A stretch of DNA of 64,000 nucleotides from CBDDFV01 sp965227335 (GCA_965227335.1 CBDDFV010000001.1:682001-746000), one strand, 5' to 3'; positions 42,280-51,550 are shown, numbered from the stretch's first letter. The notes: a model not told the origin generated them from the letters alone. Program-made: numbers and translations.

Positions 42280-45200
42280 ATGGAACACGTCGCCGCGCCG
42301 ACGCGACCGCTCGCACCCTCCGCCCAACGACTCGACGCGAATCTTCTTGCCCTCGGGGAACGAAACGCCGCCTTCGCGCAAGCGTTGCGCCGGACGCCGC
42401 CGGCGTCCGACATCGAGTTCTTCGCGGCGGAGGACGGTGCGGTTTCCGCAACCTGGCGAGGCCGGGCCCTCGCCAGCCGCCGTCGACCGCTCGACGAAGC
42501 CGATCGGCTGGCCGATTCCGTCGACCTCGCCGAGCACGCGGTCGTGGTCGCCCTCGGCTTCGGACTCGGTCATCACGTCGCCACGCTCGCGCGACGCACG
42601 AAGTCGTCCGGTCTCATCATCGTCTTCGATCCCGACCTCGCACTCCTGCGGGCCGTCTTCGAGCACATCGATCACGCGGCGTGGCTTCGCGACGCCCTCA
42701 TTCTCTTCGTGCACGATCCCGACGATCGCGGCGCGCTGAACGGACAGTTGCAGGGGGCGGAGGCGATCCTCGCCCAGGGCGTCGCCTTCCTGACCCATCC
42801 CCCCAGCCGCGCCCGACTCGGCGAACAGGCCGTCCGCTTTTCGGACGCCTTCGCGGAACTGATCTCCGGCGCGAAGACGACGCTCCTCACCACGCTGGTC
42901 CGCTCCGCCGACACGATCCGAAACCTGCTCCACAACGTCGACCATTACGTCGGCGGCGAGGGCGTCGCCCCGTTCCGGAACATCTGGACGGGCCGACCCG
43001 CCGTGCTCGTCGCGGCGGGACCGAGCCTCCACCGCAACATCGATCAACTCGCCGACCCGCGGGTCCGCGAACGCTGCGCGATCATCGCCGTGCAGACCAC
43101 GCTCAAGCCGCTGCTCGAGCGGGGCGTGCGTCCGCACTTCGTCACCTCCCTCGACTACCACGCGATCTCCGCCCGCTTCTTTGAAGGCCTCGCCGCCGCC
43201 GACGTGGAAGGCGTCACCCTCATCGCCGAAGCCAAGGCCAATCCCGCCGTGCTCGACGCCTTCCCGGGTCCCGTCCGCTGCATCGCGTCGCCCTTCCTCG
43301 ACGGCGTCCTCGGTCCGCTCGCCCGCGACATGGGCGCCCTCCCCGCCGGCGCGACCGTCGCCCACCTGTCCGTCTACCTCGCCCGCTGGCTCGGCTGCGA
43401 TCCGCTGATCCTCATCGGTCAGGACCTCGGCTTCACCGACGGCCTCTATTACGCGCCGCGCACCGCCATCCACGACGTCTGGAGCGCCGAACTCCACGCC
43501 CTCAACACCATCGAGATGATGGAGTGGCGACGCATCGTCCGACACCGCACCCATCTCGTCGCGGCGGACGGCGTTGACGGTCGTTCCGTCTTCACCGACC
43601 GCCAGATGACCACCTATCGCCAGCAGTTCGAACGCGATTTCTCCGCCTACGCCGCCGAAGGGGTCTCGATCATCAACGCGACCGAAGGCGGCGTCGCGAT
43701 CCAGCACACCACGCCGATGACGCTCGCCGAAGCGCTCGACCGACACCTCGGCGACCCGCTGCCCGCCCCGCCGTCCACCCGGCTCGAACCAGACGCCGAT
43801 CGGATCACCGCCGCCCGCCGTCGCCTCGGCCAGGTCCGACGCGATGTCGACGAACTCACTCGCAACAGCCGCGACGCCCGCGCAATCGTCGAGCAGATGA
43901 TCAACGCCCAGGATGATCCGAAACGCATGGACCGGCTGTTCAATCGCCTCGAAACGTGCATCCGACGCAACGAGGAGAACCGCGAGGCGTTCGCCGTCGT
44001 CGAGCAGATGAATCAGCTCGGCGCGTTCAAGCGACTCAAGGCGGACCGGAAGATCCACCTCGCGGAGTCCGACCCCGTCGCCCGCCAGCGGGCGCAACTG
44101 GAGCGCGACCGCGAGAACCTCGACTGGATCCGCGACGCCGGCGGTGAGATGAGCACGCTGCTCCAGGAGGCCGGTCGCCTGCTCGACGGCGAGACGATCG
44201 GCGATTCGTCCGAGTCGACGACCTCGGTCGTGACCGGAACGGCCCGCAAGGTGCGGACCGGCGCGCTCGTGCCCGTCGACCCCGAGGTCGGCGGTCTCGG
44301 CCAGCCGCGCCGCCTCGACGCGATGGTCGACGGACGCACCGTGTTGCAGGCGACGCTCGAACGACTCGCCCGCACGCCTTCGCTGCATGAAATCGTGCTG
44401 CTGACGCCAGACGGGTTCGATCCCGCGCCGCTGATCAACGAAGCGCGGCTCGGCGCGGACATCGTCGTCGAACCGGTCGGCCCGCGTGTGTTTCCGCCGT
44501 CGCAGTCCGCCGTCGCCGCCGCCCGACGCGCCGCGCCGAGCGCATGGCGCAACGCCGTCGCCGGCTTCAGCGTCTACGACGAGGCGCTCTCGCCCGCGAT
44601 CATGAGCGACGTCATGCAGGCCCGCCGCCTCGACGCCGCGCTCCTCGTCGGACCCGACTGGCCGCTCGTCCAGCCGGACGGACCGTTCGGCTGCGAGGCG
44701 GTCATCCGCCGGCACGCAGCGCATCCCGACCAGCACCGCCTCGTGTTCACCCAGGCCCCGCCCGGTCTGTGCGCCGGTCTCGTCAGCGCCGGCCTCATGC
44801 AGGAGTTGGTGCGTGGCAACCGACTGAGCGGCGTCGGTCCGCTCCTCACGTATCAGCCTCATGCGCCGCAGCACGATCCCATCGCCCGCGACGCCAACGT
44901 GCAGATCGATCCGCTGCTGCGGCAGACCGCGTTCCGCGCCGTGTTCGATACGCCGCGCTCGATCGACCTGATTCGTCGCATCGCCGAGGGCCGGCTTGAC
45001 GATCCCGACTTCGACAGCCGCGCCGCCCTTCACGCCCTCATCGAATGCGACGCCGCGACACCGCACGACCAGCCGACGACGCTGCTGCTCGAGCTCACGA
45101 GCGAGCGTGATGCGACGGGCCGTTTCGCCGAACTGTTTCCCGCGCCGTCGTCGCGCGGCCCGATGTCCGTCGACGACGCGCTCGCCCTCCTCGACCAGTT

Positions 45201-45909
45201 CGACGATCCCGCCCGCACCACGCTGATGCTGGCGGGATGCGGGGATCCTCTCCGCGCGCCGTCCTTCGACGCCGTCGCCCGCGCCGCGACCAAGCGGGGC
45301 ATGACCCTCCACGTACGCACGGAACTCTCGCGTCCGGAGGACGCTGAACGACTGCTCGCGGCCGGCGCGGATGTCATCTCGATCGATCTCCAGGCCGACC
45401 GCGCCGAGACCTTCGTCCGCATGCACGGACGCGACGAACTCGGCCGACGGATCGACCACCTCCAGCGACTGCACGCGGGCCGGCGTCGTCTCAGCGAGCA
45501 TGAGGGGGCCGAGGCGTTCGCCCTGCCGTGGCTCGCCCCGCGGATCACGCGGCTGCCGGAGACGCTCGACGATCTCGACCCCTTCTTCGACCGCTGGCAG
45601 CACCTGTTCGGATGCGCGGTGATCGACGGGCCGCCGCCGACGGATGAAATCCGCGATCCCCGCCGAGCCCGGCTCGCCCCCGCCGTCACCCCGCCCGCCG
45701 TGTTTGCGCGCCATGCCCGCACCCGACTGGCGGTGTTCGCCGATGGTCGCGTACCCTTTGGTGAGATGGATCTCGCCGCTCACGAATCCGCCGGGACGAT
45801 CCCGCACCACGGACTCGCCGAAGTCTGGGCCCGCGTGTGCGCCCGTCGGACCGCCGCCCACGCCGCGCACGGCGACGATGCGCCCCTGTTCCGGACGCCC
45901 TGGCCATGA
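42280..45909 (+). CDS. Maf-type flagellin glycosyltransferase fused to SpsF-like and degenerate radical-SAM/SPASM-like domains
   Basis: 1,209 residues; AAGGA lies about ten bases before the ATG. Part 1 (to about residue 500) is a motility accessory factor / MptE-like (DUF115) domain: VVALGFGLGHHVATLARRTK, PAVLVAAGPSLHRNIDQLA, HFVTSLDYHA, LILIGQDLGFTDG, INATEGGVAI. Such proteins transfer nonulosonic acids to flagellin. A coiled-coil-rich segment follows (500-650). Part 2 (about 670-910) resembles the SpsF-type cytidylyltransferase-like domain (DGRTVLQATLERLARTPSLH). Part 3 (about 930-1209) keeps the radical-SAM layout (TTLLLELTSERD, LMLAGCGDPLRAPSFDAVAR, AAGADVISIDLQ) and a SPASM-like end (LAVFADGRVPFGEMDLAAHE, LAEVWARVCARR). 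It has lost the CxxxCxxC cluster and the SPASM cysteines. First gene of an operon with neuA, neuB and neuC. Confidence 0.85.
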   Translation: MEHVAAPTRPLAPSAQRLDANLLALGERNAAFAQALRRTPPASDIEFFAAEDGAVSATWRGRALASRRRPLDEADRLADSVDLAEHAVVVALGFGLGHHVATLARRTKSSGLIIVFDPDLALLRAVFEHIDHAAWLRDALILFVHDPDDRGALNGQLQGAEAILAQGVAFLTHPPSRARLGEQAVRFSDAFAELISGAKTTLLTTLVRSADTIRNLLHNVDHYVGGEGVAPFRNIWTGRPAVLVAAGPSLHRNIDQLADPRVRERCAIIAVQTTLKPLLERGVRPHFVTSLDYHAISARFFEGLAAADVEGVTLIAEAKANPAVLDAFPGPVRCIASPFLDGVLGPLARDMGALPAGATVAHLSVYLARWLGCDPLILIGQDLGFTDGLYYAPRTAIHDVWSAELHALNTIEMMEWRRIVRHRTHLVAADGVDGRSVFTDRQMTTYRQQFERDFSAYAAEGVSIINATEGGVAIQHTTPMTLAEALDRHLGDPLPAPPSTRLEPDADRITAARRRLGQVRRDVDELTRNSRDARAIVEQMINAQDDPKRMDRLFNRLETCIRRNEENREAFAVVEQMNQLGAFKRLKADRKIHLAESDPVARQRAQLERDRENLDWIRDAGGEMSTLLQEAGRLLDGETIGDSSESTTSVVTGTARKVRTGALVPVDPEVGGLGQPRRLDAMVDGRTVLQATLERLARTPSLHEIVLLTPDGFDPAPLINEARLGADIVVEPVGPRVFPPSQSAVAAARRAAPSAWRNAVAGFSVYDEALSPAIMSDVMQARRLDAALLVGPDWPLVQPDGPFGCEAVIRRHAAHPDQHRLVFTQAPPGLCAGLVSAGLMQELVRGNRLSGVGPLLTYQPHAPQHDPIARDANVQIDPLLRQTAFRAVFDTPRSIDLIRRIAEGRLDDPDFDSRAALHALIECDAATPHDQPTTLLLELTSERDATGRFAELFPAPSSRGPMSVDDALALLDQFDDPARTTLMLAGCGDPLRAPSFDAVARAATKRGMTLHVRTELSRPEDAERLLAAGADVISIDLQADRAETFVRMHGRDELGRRIDHLQRLHAGRRRLSEHEGAEAFALPWLAPRITRLPETLDDLDPFFDRWQHLFGCAVIDGPPPTDEIRDPRRARLAPAVTPPAVFARHARTRLAVFADGRVPFGEMDLAAHESAGTIPHHGLAEVWARVCARRTAAHAAHGDDAPLFRTPWP

Positions 45910-46616
45910 CCGGCGTGCTCGCGGTCGTGATCGCCCGGGCGGGAAGTCGCGGGCTGCCCGGCAAGAACGCCCGGCTGATCGCGGGCCGTCCGATGATCGC
46001 CTGGTCGATCGACGCCGCCCGCGCCGCGTCAGGCGTCGACGACGTTCTCGTCACCACCGACTGTCCGACCGTCGCCGCTGCGTCGCGCGAACTCGGCGTG
46101 CGGGTCGTCGACCGTCCCGCGGAACTGGCGGACGATCACGCCACGGTGGACAGCGCCGTGCGTCACGCCGTTGACGAGGCGGGATCCGACGCTGACGTCG
46201 TCGTGATTCTCTACGGCAACGTGCCGGTGCGTCCCGCCGGGCTCGTCGAGCGCGCCGTGCGCACCCTCCGCGAGACCGGCGCCGATTCCGTGCAGTCGTA
46301 CGCGCCGGTCGGCAAGCATCATCCGATGTGGATGGTGCGTCTCGACGACGACGGGGCGGTGACGCCCTGGGAGGCCGCGCGGATCTATCGCCGCCAGGAC
46401 CTGCCGCCCGCGTTCATCCCCGACGGCGGCGTGATCGCAGTGACGCGCGAGAGTCTCTTCCGCGTCGATCCCGACGAGCCGCATGCGTTTCTCGGGACGG
46501 ATCGGCGGGGCGTCATCACGGATATCGGGGCTGTCATCGACATCGACGAGCCCGCCGACCTCGCCCGCGCCGAAATCGCCCTCCGCGCCGCCCGTCAGGA
46601 AGCCGGCGCGTCATGA
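45906..46616 (+). CDS. neuA: CMP-N-acylneuraminate (nonulosonate) cytidylyltransferase
   Basis: NeuA activates a nonulosonic acid with CTP. 236 residues. The N-terminal nucleotide-binding signature is LAVVIARAGSRGLPGKNARL, followed by RPMIAWSIDAARAASGVDDV, LVTTDCPTVA, and VVVILYGNVPVRPAGLVERA. The end reads DIGAVIDIDEPADLARAEIA. The start ATGA overlaps the stop of the Maf fusion, and its own stop overlaps the neuB start. Sialic, legionaminic or pseudaminic acid is possible; the neighbouring NeuC points to the sialic or legionaminic route rather than pseudaminic. Confidence 0.92.
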   Translation: MTGVLAVVIARAGSRGLPGKNARLIAGRPMIAWSIDAARAASGVDDVLVTTDCPTVAAASRELGVRVVDRPAELADDHATVDSAVRHAVDEAGSDADVVVILYGNVPVRPAGLVERAVRTLRETGADSVQSYAPVGKHHPMWMVRLDDDGAVTPWEAARIYRRQDLPPAFIPDGGVIAVTRESLFRVDPDEPHAFLGTDRRGVITDIGAVIDIDEPADLARAEIALRAARQEAGAS

Positions 46617-47641
46617 TCGAGATCGCCGGACGCCGTCTCGCCGCCGACGAACCGCCCTACGTGATCGCCGAGATCGGCGTGAATCACGACGGGGATCCGG
46701 GTCGCGCGCACACGCTGATCGACCTCGCCGCCCGGACCGGGGCCGACGCCGTCAAGTTTCAGATGTTCCGCACCGACGATCTGATGAGCAGCGCCGCCCG
46801 TCTCGCGGCGTATCAACGCGAGGCCGGCGAAGCCGATCCCCACGCGATGCTGCGACGTCTCGAACTCGACTTCGAAGCGGGGCCGTCGCTGATCGAGCGG
46901 GCGCACGCGGCGGGCGTGCATGCCATCGTCACCATCTTCAGCGTGGAGCACGTCGACGAGATCGCGGCCCAGGGCTGGGACGCCTTCAAGACGGCGTCGC
47001 CCGACGTCGTCCATCACCCGCTGCTGCGGACGTTGATGACCACCGGACGCCCGTTGCTCGTGAGCACCGGGGCGGCGACGCTCGACGAAGTCGGGGCCGC
47101 GGCGACGGTGCTGGGCTCGCATCCGCATCTGTTCCTGCACTGCGTGAGCGCGTACCCGACGGCGGATGAAGACGCGACGCTGGACGGGCGGCTCGCCATG
47201 CTCGACGTGACGCCGCGGGCGCTCGGCTACAGCGATCACACGACGGCCGTCGACACGGGGGCGTTCGCCGTCGCGGGGGGCGCGGCATTGCTGGAAAAGC
47301 ACGTCACCGACGACGCCGCCCGCGCCGGTCCGGATCACGGCGCCTCGCTCGAAGAAGCGGCGTTCGCGGAGTACGTTCGTCTCGCGAGACGCGCGTGGCG
47401 GGCTCGTGGACGGCGTGAGAAAGTCGTCACGCCGGTGGAGGACGATGTTCGCGCGGCGTCGCGTCAGTCGATCGTCGCGCGGCATGCGATCGCCGCCGGC
47501 GCCGTGATCGACCCGGAAGACATCACTTTCAAGCGACCGGGAGGAGGGACGCCGCCGTGCGATCTCGACCAGGTCGTCGGACGCCGCGCGGCACGCGCGA
47601 TCGAGGCGGATGCATTGATTCAGCGGGAGGATCTGGCATGA
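46613..47641 (+). CDS. neuB: N-acetylneuraminate (nonulosonate) synthase
   Basis: NeuB condenses N-acetylmannosamine or a related sugar with phosphoenolpyruvate. 342 residues. TIM-barrel part: PYVIAEIGVNHDGDPGRAHT, GADAVKFQMF, LVSTGAATLDEVGAAATVLG, LHCVSAYPT, LGYSDHT and EKHVTDD. The C-terminal antifreeze-like (SAF) domain reads RQSIVARHAIAAGAVIDPED, then ITFKRPGGG. Complete. ATGA overlaps on both sides show strict translational coupling with neuA and neuC. Confidence 0.94.
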   Translation: MIEIAGRRLAADEPPYVIAEIGVNHDGDPGRAHTLIDLAARTGADAVKFQMFRTDDLMSSAARLAAYQREAGEADPHAMLRRLELDFEAGPSLIERAHAAGVHAIVTIFSVEHVDEIAAQGWDAFKTASPDVVHHPLLRTLMTTGRPLLVSTGAATLDEVGAAATVLGSHPHLFLHCVSAYPTADEDATLDGRLAMLDVTPRALGYSDHTTAVDTGAFAVAGGAALLEKHVTDDAARAGPDHGASLEEAAFAEYVRLARRAWRARGRREKVVTPVEDDVRAASRQSIVARHAIAAGAVIDPEDITFKRPGGGTPPCDLDQVVGRRAARAIEADALIQREDLA

Positions 47642-48762
47642 GCGATGGGAAGCGGATCGTGCTGGTGGCGACGGGGACGCGGGCGGAGTTCGGGTTGTTG
47701 CGGCCGGTGATGGACGCGATCGCGGCGCACCCGGAGCTGGATCTGCGGGTCGCGGCGGGCGGCGCGCATCTGCTCGCGCCAGCGTTGACGATTCGGGAGG
47801 TCGAGGCGGCGTTTACGGTGCACGCGCGGGTGCCGATGCAGGCGCCGGACGAGTCGGGCCGGGCCGCCGATGCGCGGGCGTTCGGGCGGGGCGCCCTCGG
47901 CGCGGCGGAGATCATTCCGGAGATTCGCCCCCACGTCGTCGTCGTGCTCGGCGATCGGCTGGAGGCGTTCGCGTTTGCGTCGGCGGCGTCGATCGGCGGC
48001 GTGCCCCTGGCCCATCTGCACGGCGGCGATCGCGCCGAGGGCGTCGCCGACGAGGCGATGCGGCACGCGATCTCGAAGCTGGCTCACATTCACCTGCCCG
48101 CCACCGAGGCGTCGGCCGAACGGCTGCGGGGCATGGGAGAGGATCCCGATCGGATCACCGTGGTGGGCTCGCCGGCGATCGACGGACTGGCGGCGATCCC
48201 GCCCCTCGATGACGCCGCGTTCGCCGACCTCGGCACCCCGCGGATCGTGGTGCTGATGCACGCGGTCGGTCGTTCGGATACGGCGGAGGCGGCGGATATG
48301 CGGGCGGTGTTCGAGGCGGTGCGGTCGCGCGGCCCGGCGGTGGTCCTGCACCCCAACGTCGACCCGGGGTGCGAGGGCGTGCTGGCGGCGATCGGCGCCC
48401 ATGCGGGCGAGATCCCGGTGCATGGTCACCTGCCTCGCGAGGTGTTCCTGGGTCTGCTCCGACGCGCGGACGTGCTCGTCGGCAACAGCAGCGCGGGGAT
48501 GATCGAAGCGGCGGCGCTGCCGATCCGCGTGGTCAATATCGGACGTCGTCAGTCGGGACGGGAGCGGGGACCCCAGGTGATCGACGTCCCGGAGGCGACG
48601 GTCGACGCGATCGGCGCGGCGGTCGACGCGGCCCTCGCCAGTCCGCTTGAGGCGCCTGTGGCGGGGGCGTTCGGCGACGGACGGACCGGGGAACGGGTCG
48701 CCGCGACCCTCGCCGCGGCCGATCTCTCGCCCGGCCGGCTCCGAAAACAGAACACCTTCTGA
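47638..48762 (+). CDS. neuC: UDP-N-acetylglucosamine 2-epimerase, hydrolysing
   Basis: NeuC/LegG makes N-acetylmannosamine (or the diacetamido equivalent) and UDP. 374 residues. Seen: IVLVATGTRAEFGLLRPVMD, VVVLGDRLEAFAFASAAS, LAHLHGGDRAEGVADEAMRH, DPDRITVVGSPAIDGL, LHPNVDPG and ADVLVGNSSAGMIEAAAL. The His and Glu/Asp residues of the UDP-sugar site are in place. The start overlaps the neuB stop (ATGA). With NeuB and NeuA it completes a three-step path from UDP-GlcNAc to CMP-nonulosonate without needing a dehydratase or aminotransferase. Confidence 0.92.
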   Translation: MSDGKRIVLVATGTRAEFGLLRPVMDAIAAHPELDLRVAAGGAHLLAPALTIREVEAAFTVHARVPMQAPDESGRAADARAFGRGALGAAEIIPEIRPHVVVVLGDRLEAFAFASAASIGGVPLAHLHGGDRAEGVADEAMRHAISKLAHIHLPATEASAERLRGMGEDPDRITVVGSPAIDGLAAIPPLDDAAFADLGTPRIVVLMHAVGRSDTAEAADMRAVFEAVRSRGPAVVLHPNVDPGCEGVLAAIGAHAGEIPVHGHLPREVFLGLLRRADVLVGNSSAGMIEAAALPIRVVNIGRRQSGRERGPQVIDVPEATVDAIGAAVDAALASPLEAPVAGAFGDGRTGERVAATLAAADLSPGRLRKQNTF

Positions 48763-48874
48763 CCTTCGCCGCCGACTCCGAATGAAGTGGGGGCCCCCTT
48801 CGGCCGATGCATCGCGAGAGCGAATGCATTATCGATGTTTGACGTCGATATCGAGATCACGCGAGGAGTGCATC

Positions 48875-49771
48875 ATGCCCGCGATCAGCGCCGAAGAACG
48901 CCAGGTGATCATCAACAACGCGATCAGCGGCATCAGCCACATCGCCACCCTGCCCGAGATCACGCTCAAGATCATCGAACTCGTCGAGGATCCGAGCAGC
49001 ACCGCGCAGGATCTGCACGACGTCATCGCCAATGACCCCGCCCTCTGCAGCCGCGTGCTCAAGGTCGTCAACTCCGCGTTCTACGGTCTGCCCCGCCAGA
49101 TCGGATCGATCAATCGCGCCATCGTGCTTCTCGGACTCAACGCGGTCAAGAACATCGCCATCGCCGCCAGCCTCGCCAAGCTCTTCAAGGGCGGCGAACT
49201 CTGCGAAGGCTTCTCCGCCCGCGATCTCTGGTCACATTCGACCGCGTGCGCGGCGGCGGCCAAGCTCATCTGCGACGAGGTCAAGCTCGGCGTCCCGGAC
49301 GAAGCCTTCCTCGCCGGACTCATCCACGACATCGGCATGATGGTCGAACTTCAGGCCCATCCGAACAAGCTCGTCGAGGTCGTGGAGAAGCTGAGCTTCG
49401 ACACCGGCGGCTGGCCCGAACAGGACATGCGGGATCTCGAGCAGGAGGTGCTCGGGGCCAACCACGAACAGTTCGGCGCCGCACTGTGCGAAAGCTGGAA
49501 GTTCCCCAAGTCCTTCACCTGCGTGGCGGGTCATCACCACGAACCGCTCGCCCTGCCCTCTGGCAACCAGGCGTTGCCGTGCGTGGTTCATGTGGCTGAC
49601 ATCCTGACCGCGGAGATGGAGGACGGCTTCCGGGCCGACATCACGAACCGCGAGATCAGCGACGGCGTGCTCGAGGTCATCCGCGTGACCCGGCCCCAGC
49701 TGGAGGCGATTCGGGGCGCCCTCCCGAAGGCCATCGAGGACGTCGAGGCGCTCTTCGGCGCCGCCGCCTGA
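48875..49771 (+). CDS. HDOD domain signalling protein
   Basis: 298 residues, consisting of one HDOD domain: LPEITLKIIELVEDPSSTAQ, VIANDPALCSRVLKVVNSAF, YGLPRQIGSINRAIVLLGLN, FLAGLIHDIGMMVEL and FTCVAGHHHEPLALP. HDOD proteins link to cyclic-di-GMP, motility or stress signalling, usually without catalytic activity. This one keeps HD in LIHDIG and HH in GHHH. GAGGAG lies before the ATG at 48875. Confidence 0.9.
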   Translation: MPAISAEERQVIINNAISGISHIATLPEITLKIIELVEDPSSTAQDLHDVIANDPALCSRVLKVVNSAFYGLPRQIGSINRAIVLLGLNAVKNIAIAASLAKLFKGGELCEGFSARDLWSHSTACAAAAKLICDEVKLGVPDEAFLAGLIHDIGMMVELQAHPNKLVEVVEKLSFDTGGWPEQDMRDLEQEVLGANHEQFGAALCESWKFPKSFTCVAGHHHEPLALPSGNQALPCVVHVADILTAEMEDGFRADITNREISDGVLEVIRVTRPQLEAIRGALPKAIEDVEALFGAAA

Positions 49772-49802
49772 GCCTCCGGTCGATCCCCGCCGTCCGCCCG
49801 GT

Positions 49803-49828
49803 TTGACTCGCACGGGCGCGCCTATCAT
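49803..49828 (+). promoter_or_regulatory. promoter-like TTGACT / TATCAT pair, leaderless spacing
   Basis: TTGACT (49803-49808), 14-base spacer, TATCAT (49823-49828), then eight bases to the ATG at 49837. The spacer is short for a classical promoter but both hexamers are good. Confidence 0.45.
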
Positions 49829-49836
49829 GCGGGTGC

Positions 49837-50547
49837 ATGAGCGATGTGATCCGCATCAACTTTCAGCGTGCGATCCCGATCTTTCCGCTGTCGCGGCCGG
49901 TGCTGCTGCCGCACGCCGTGCAGCCCCTGCACATCTTCGAACCCCGCTACCGACAGATGGTGGCCGACGCCCTCGACAGCGATCGCCTCATCGCGATGGC
50001 GACGTACGACGGCTGTTGTCTCGAAACGCCGTCCGACGAGGCCGCGGTCACGCCTGGGATCCGGCCCGCCGTCTGCATCGGACGCATCATCGATCACCAG
50101 CCGTACGCGAACGGGCGTTCGAACATCCTGCTCCAGGGCGTCTGCCGCGCGATGATCGATGCGATCGAACCGCCGAACGACGACCGTCTCTACGGCATCG
50201 TGCGTCTCCATCCGCTCGAGAAGCTGGACGAGCAGGCGAGCCCGATGCCGGAGGTCCGGGACGCCCTCCGGCGGATGCTCACCCGCCCGACCCTCGCCCG
50301 GCTGCACACCGTCCCGGTGCTCATGGAGTGGTTCGACGATCAGGAGGTCTCGACCCACGCCCTGATCGAACTCATCGGCTTCACGCTCGTCCAGAACGAC
50401 GAACTGAAGTACCGACTGCTCGCCGAGGCGAAGCCCGAACGCCGGGCGGAGATGGTCGAGGCGGAGCTCCGTGATCTCGACGTGCTGATCGATCGGGCGT
50501 CGCGGCAGAACGCCGAGACGTGGCCGAAGGGCATGAGCTGGAACTAG
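49837..50547 (+). CDS. Lon substrate-binding-domain protein
   Basis: 236 residues consisting of the Lon N-terminal (LON) domain alone: IPIFPLSRPVLLPHAVQPLH, IFEPRYRQMVADALDSDRLI, CIGRIIDHQ and NILLQGVCRAMI. A helical C-terminal part follows (HALIELIGFTLVQNDELKYR, then LLAEAKPERRAEMVE). Neither the ATPase nor the protease part is present. Stand-alone LON-domain proteins are common; their role is unclear. Confidence 0.88.
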   Translation: MSDVIRINFQRAIPIFPLSRPVLLPHAVQPLHIFEPRYRQMVADALDSDRLIAMATYDGCCLETPSDEAAVTPGIRPAVCIGRIIDHQPYANGRSNILLQGVCRAMIDAIEPPNDDRLYGIVRLHPLEKLDEQASPMPEVRDALRRMLTRPTLARLHTVPVLMEWFDDQEVSTHALIELIGFTLVQNDELKYRLLAEAKPERRAEMVEAELRDLDVLIDRASRQNAETWPKGMSWN

Positions 50548-50631
50548 TCCGGTTTTCGCCGCTTCGTCGCGGCGCGGCCGGCCGCGCCGCCAACGCCATG
50601 GCTGAAGCGCAGACCGGACGCCGGCGGCGGC

Positions 50632-51468
50632 TTAGCCCAGCGCGCGATCGCGACGCAACGCCGCGAACGGCTGATGCAGGTACCGACCCGGACACGCGGT
50701 GCGGGCCGTCTCCCATTCGCGGTGGGCCCGGACGTTGGTGACCGGGATGTTGTACGCCCGCATGAGCGTCGACAGGTGGGACCGCGCGGCGTTGATCTGC
50801 GTCGTCGTCGGCCGTTGCCGCTCGAAGTTCCCCATCATCAGCACGCCCACGTTGTGTTCGTTGTGATTCTTCACGTGCGCGCCCTGCCAGGCGAGCGGCC
50901 GGCACTCCCAGATCCGACCCGCCGGGTCGATCGCGAAGTGATAGCCGATGTCCCCCCAGCCCCGACTCCGATGCCCGCGACGAACCGCCTCCAGACGCGC
51001 CGCCGCGGCGTACGCGCTCCCGGACGTGAACGGCGACATGCCGTCGTGGTGCAGCGTCAGGTGCGTCGGGCGGAGCATGGGATCCATCAGGCGCGGCGCC
51101 GGCGCGCCCTTCGCCCACTGCGTGCGACTCACGGCCCCCTGCAGGGCCGGCGTCGACGGCAGCGGATCCGGTCCGACCGGGGCCGCGGGTTCGATCCGCG
51201 ACGGCGAAGAGGCGGTGTCACGACGCCACGACGAGGCGTCATCCGCCCCGTCCAGCCCCGTCGACGACGGCCACACCGGCGACGGCAGCGCCCGCGTCAC
51301 GCTTTCCTGCGCACAGCCCGATAACACCCCGAGACTCGCCAGCAGAAAGAGCCGACGCGTCGGTCCCGAGCGGACATCGTCCGCCACGGGCGCCGTCGTC
51401 GGTCCGTCGTTGATCATGCCCTTGTGCTGCTCCATGCTGCTTCGTCCACGCCGCTCGAACTGCGCCAT
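50632..51468 (-). CDS. N-acetylmuramoyl-L-alanine amidase (PGRP type), lipoprotein
   Basis: 278 residues from the ATG at 51468; ATGs at 51435 and 51417 are alternatives. An export signal with lipobox (TRRLFLLASLGVLSGCAQ) suggests an outer-membrane or periplasmic lipoprotein. The catalytic domain is Amidase_2/PGRP: THLTLHHDGMSPF (first zinc His), GWGDIGYHFAIDPAGRIWEC, GAHVKNHNEHNVGVLMMGNF (His of the site region), and VRAHREWETARTACPGRYL (His and Cys ligands). It should cut the amide bond between MurNAc and the stem peptide. Confidence 0.9.
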   Translation of the reverse strand: MAQFERRGRSSMEQHKGMINDGPTTAPVADDVRSGPTRRLFLLASLGVLSGCAQESVTRALPSPVWPSSTGLDGADDASSWRRDTASSPSRIEPAAPVGPDPLPSTPALQGAVSRTQWAKGAPAPRLMDPMLRPTHLTLHHDGMSPFTSGSAYAAAARLEAVRRGHRSRGWGDIGYHFAIDPAGRIWECRPLAWQGAHVKNHNEHNVGVLMMGNFERQRPTTTQINAARSHLSTLMRAYNIPVTNVRAHREWETARTACPGRYLHQPFAALRRDRALG

Positions 51469-51550
51469 TGCCGTCTGCTCTCTTCACGGATTCCCGGCCT
51501 CGATACCCTCGGCCATCCGTGTTCATCGGCCGCGCCCTGATGGCGGCTCC

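Noticed and set aside
41563..45870. A 1,435-codon open frame antisense to the Maf fusion
   Set aside because: Same reason: low-complexity shadow translation, while the plus-strand frame has clear domains and a ribosome-binding site.
48785..48815. Sigma-28-type promoter (TGAAG ... GCCGATGC) before the HDOD gene
   Set aside because: The spacing is one base off and the -35 is weak; a GGGGGCCCCC palindrome occupies the spacer, so I could not support it.
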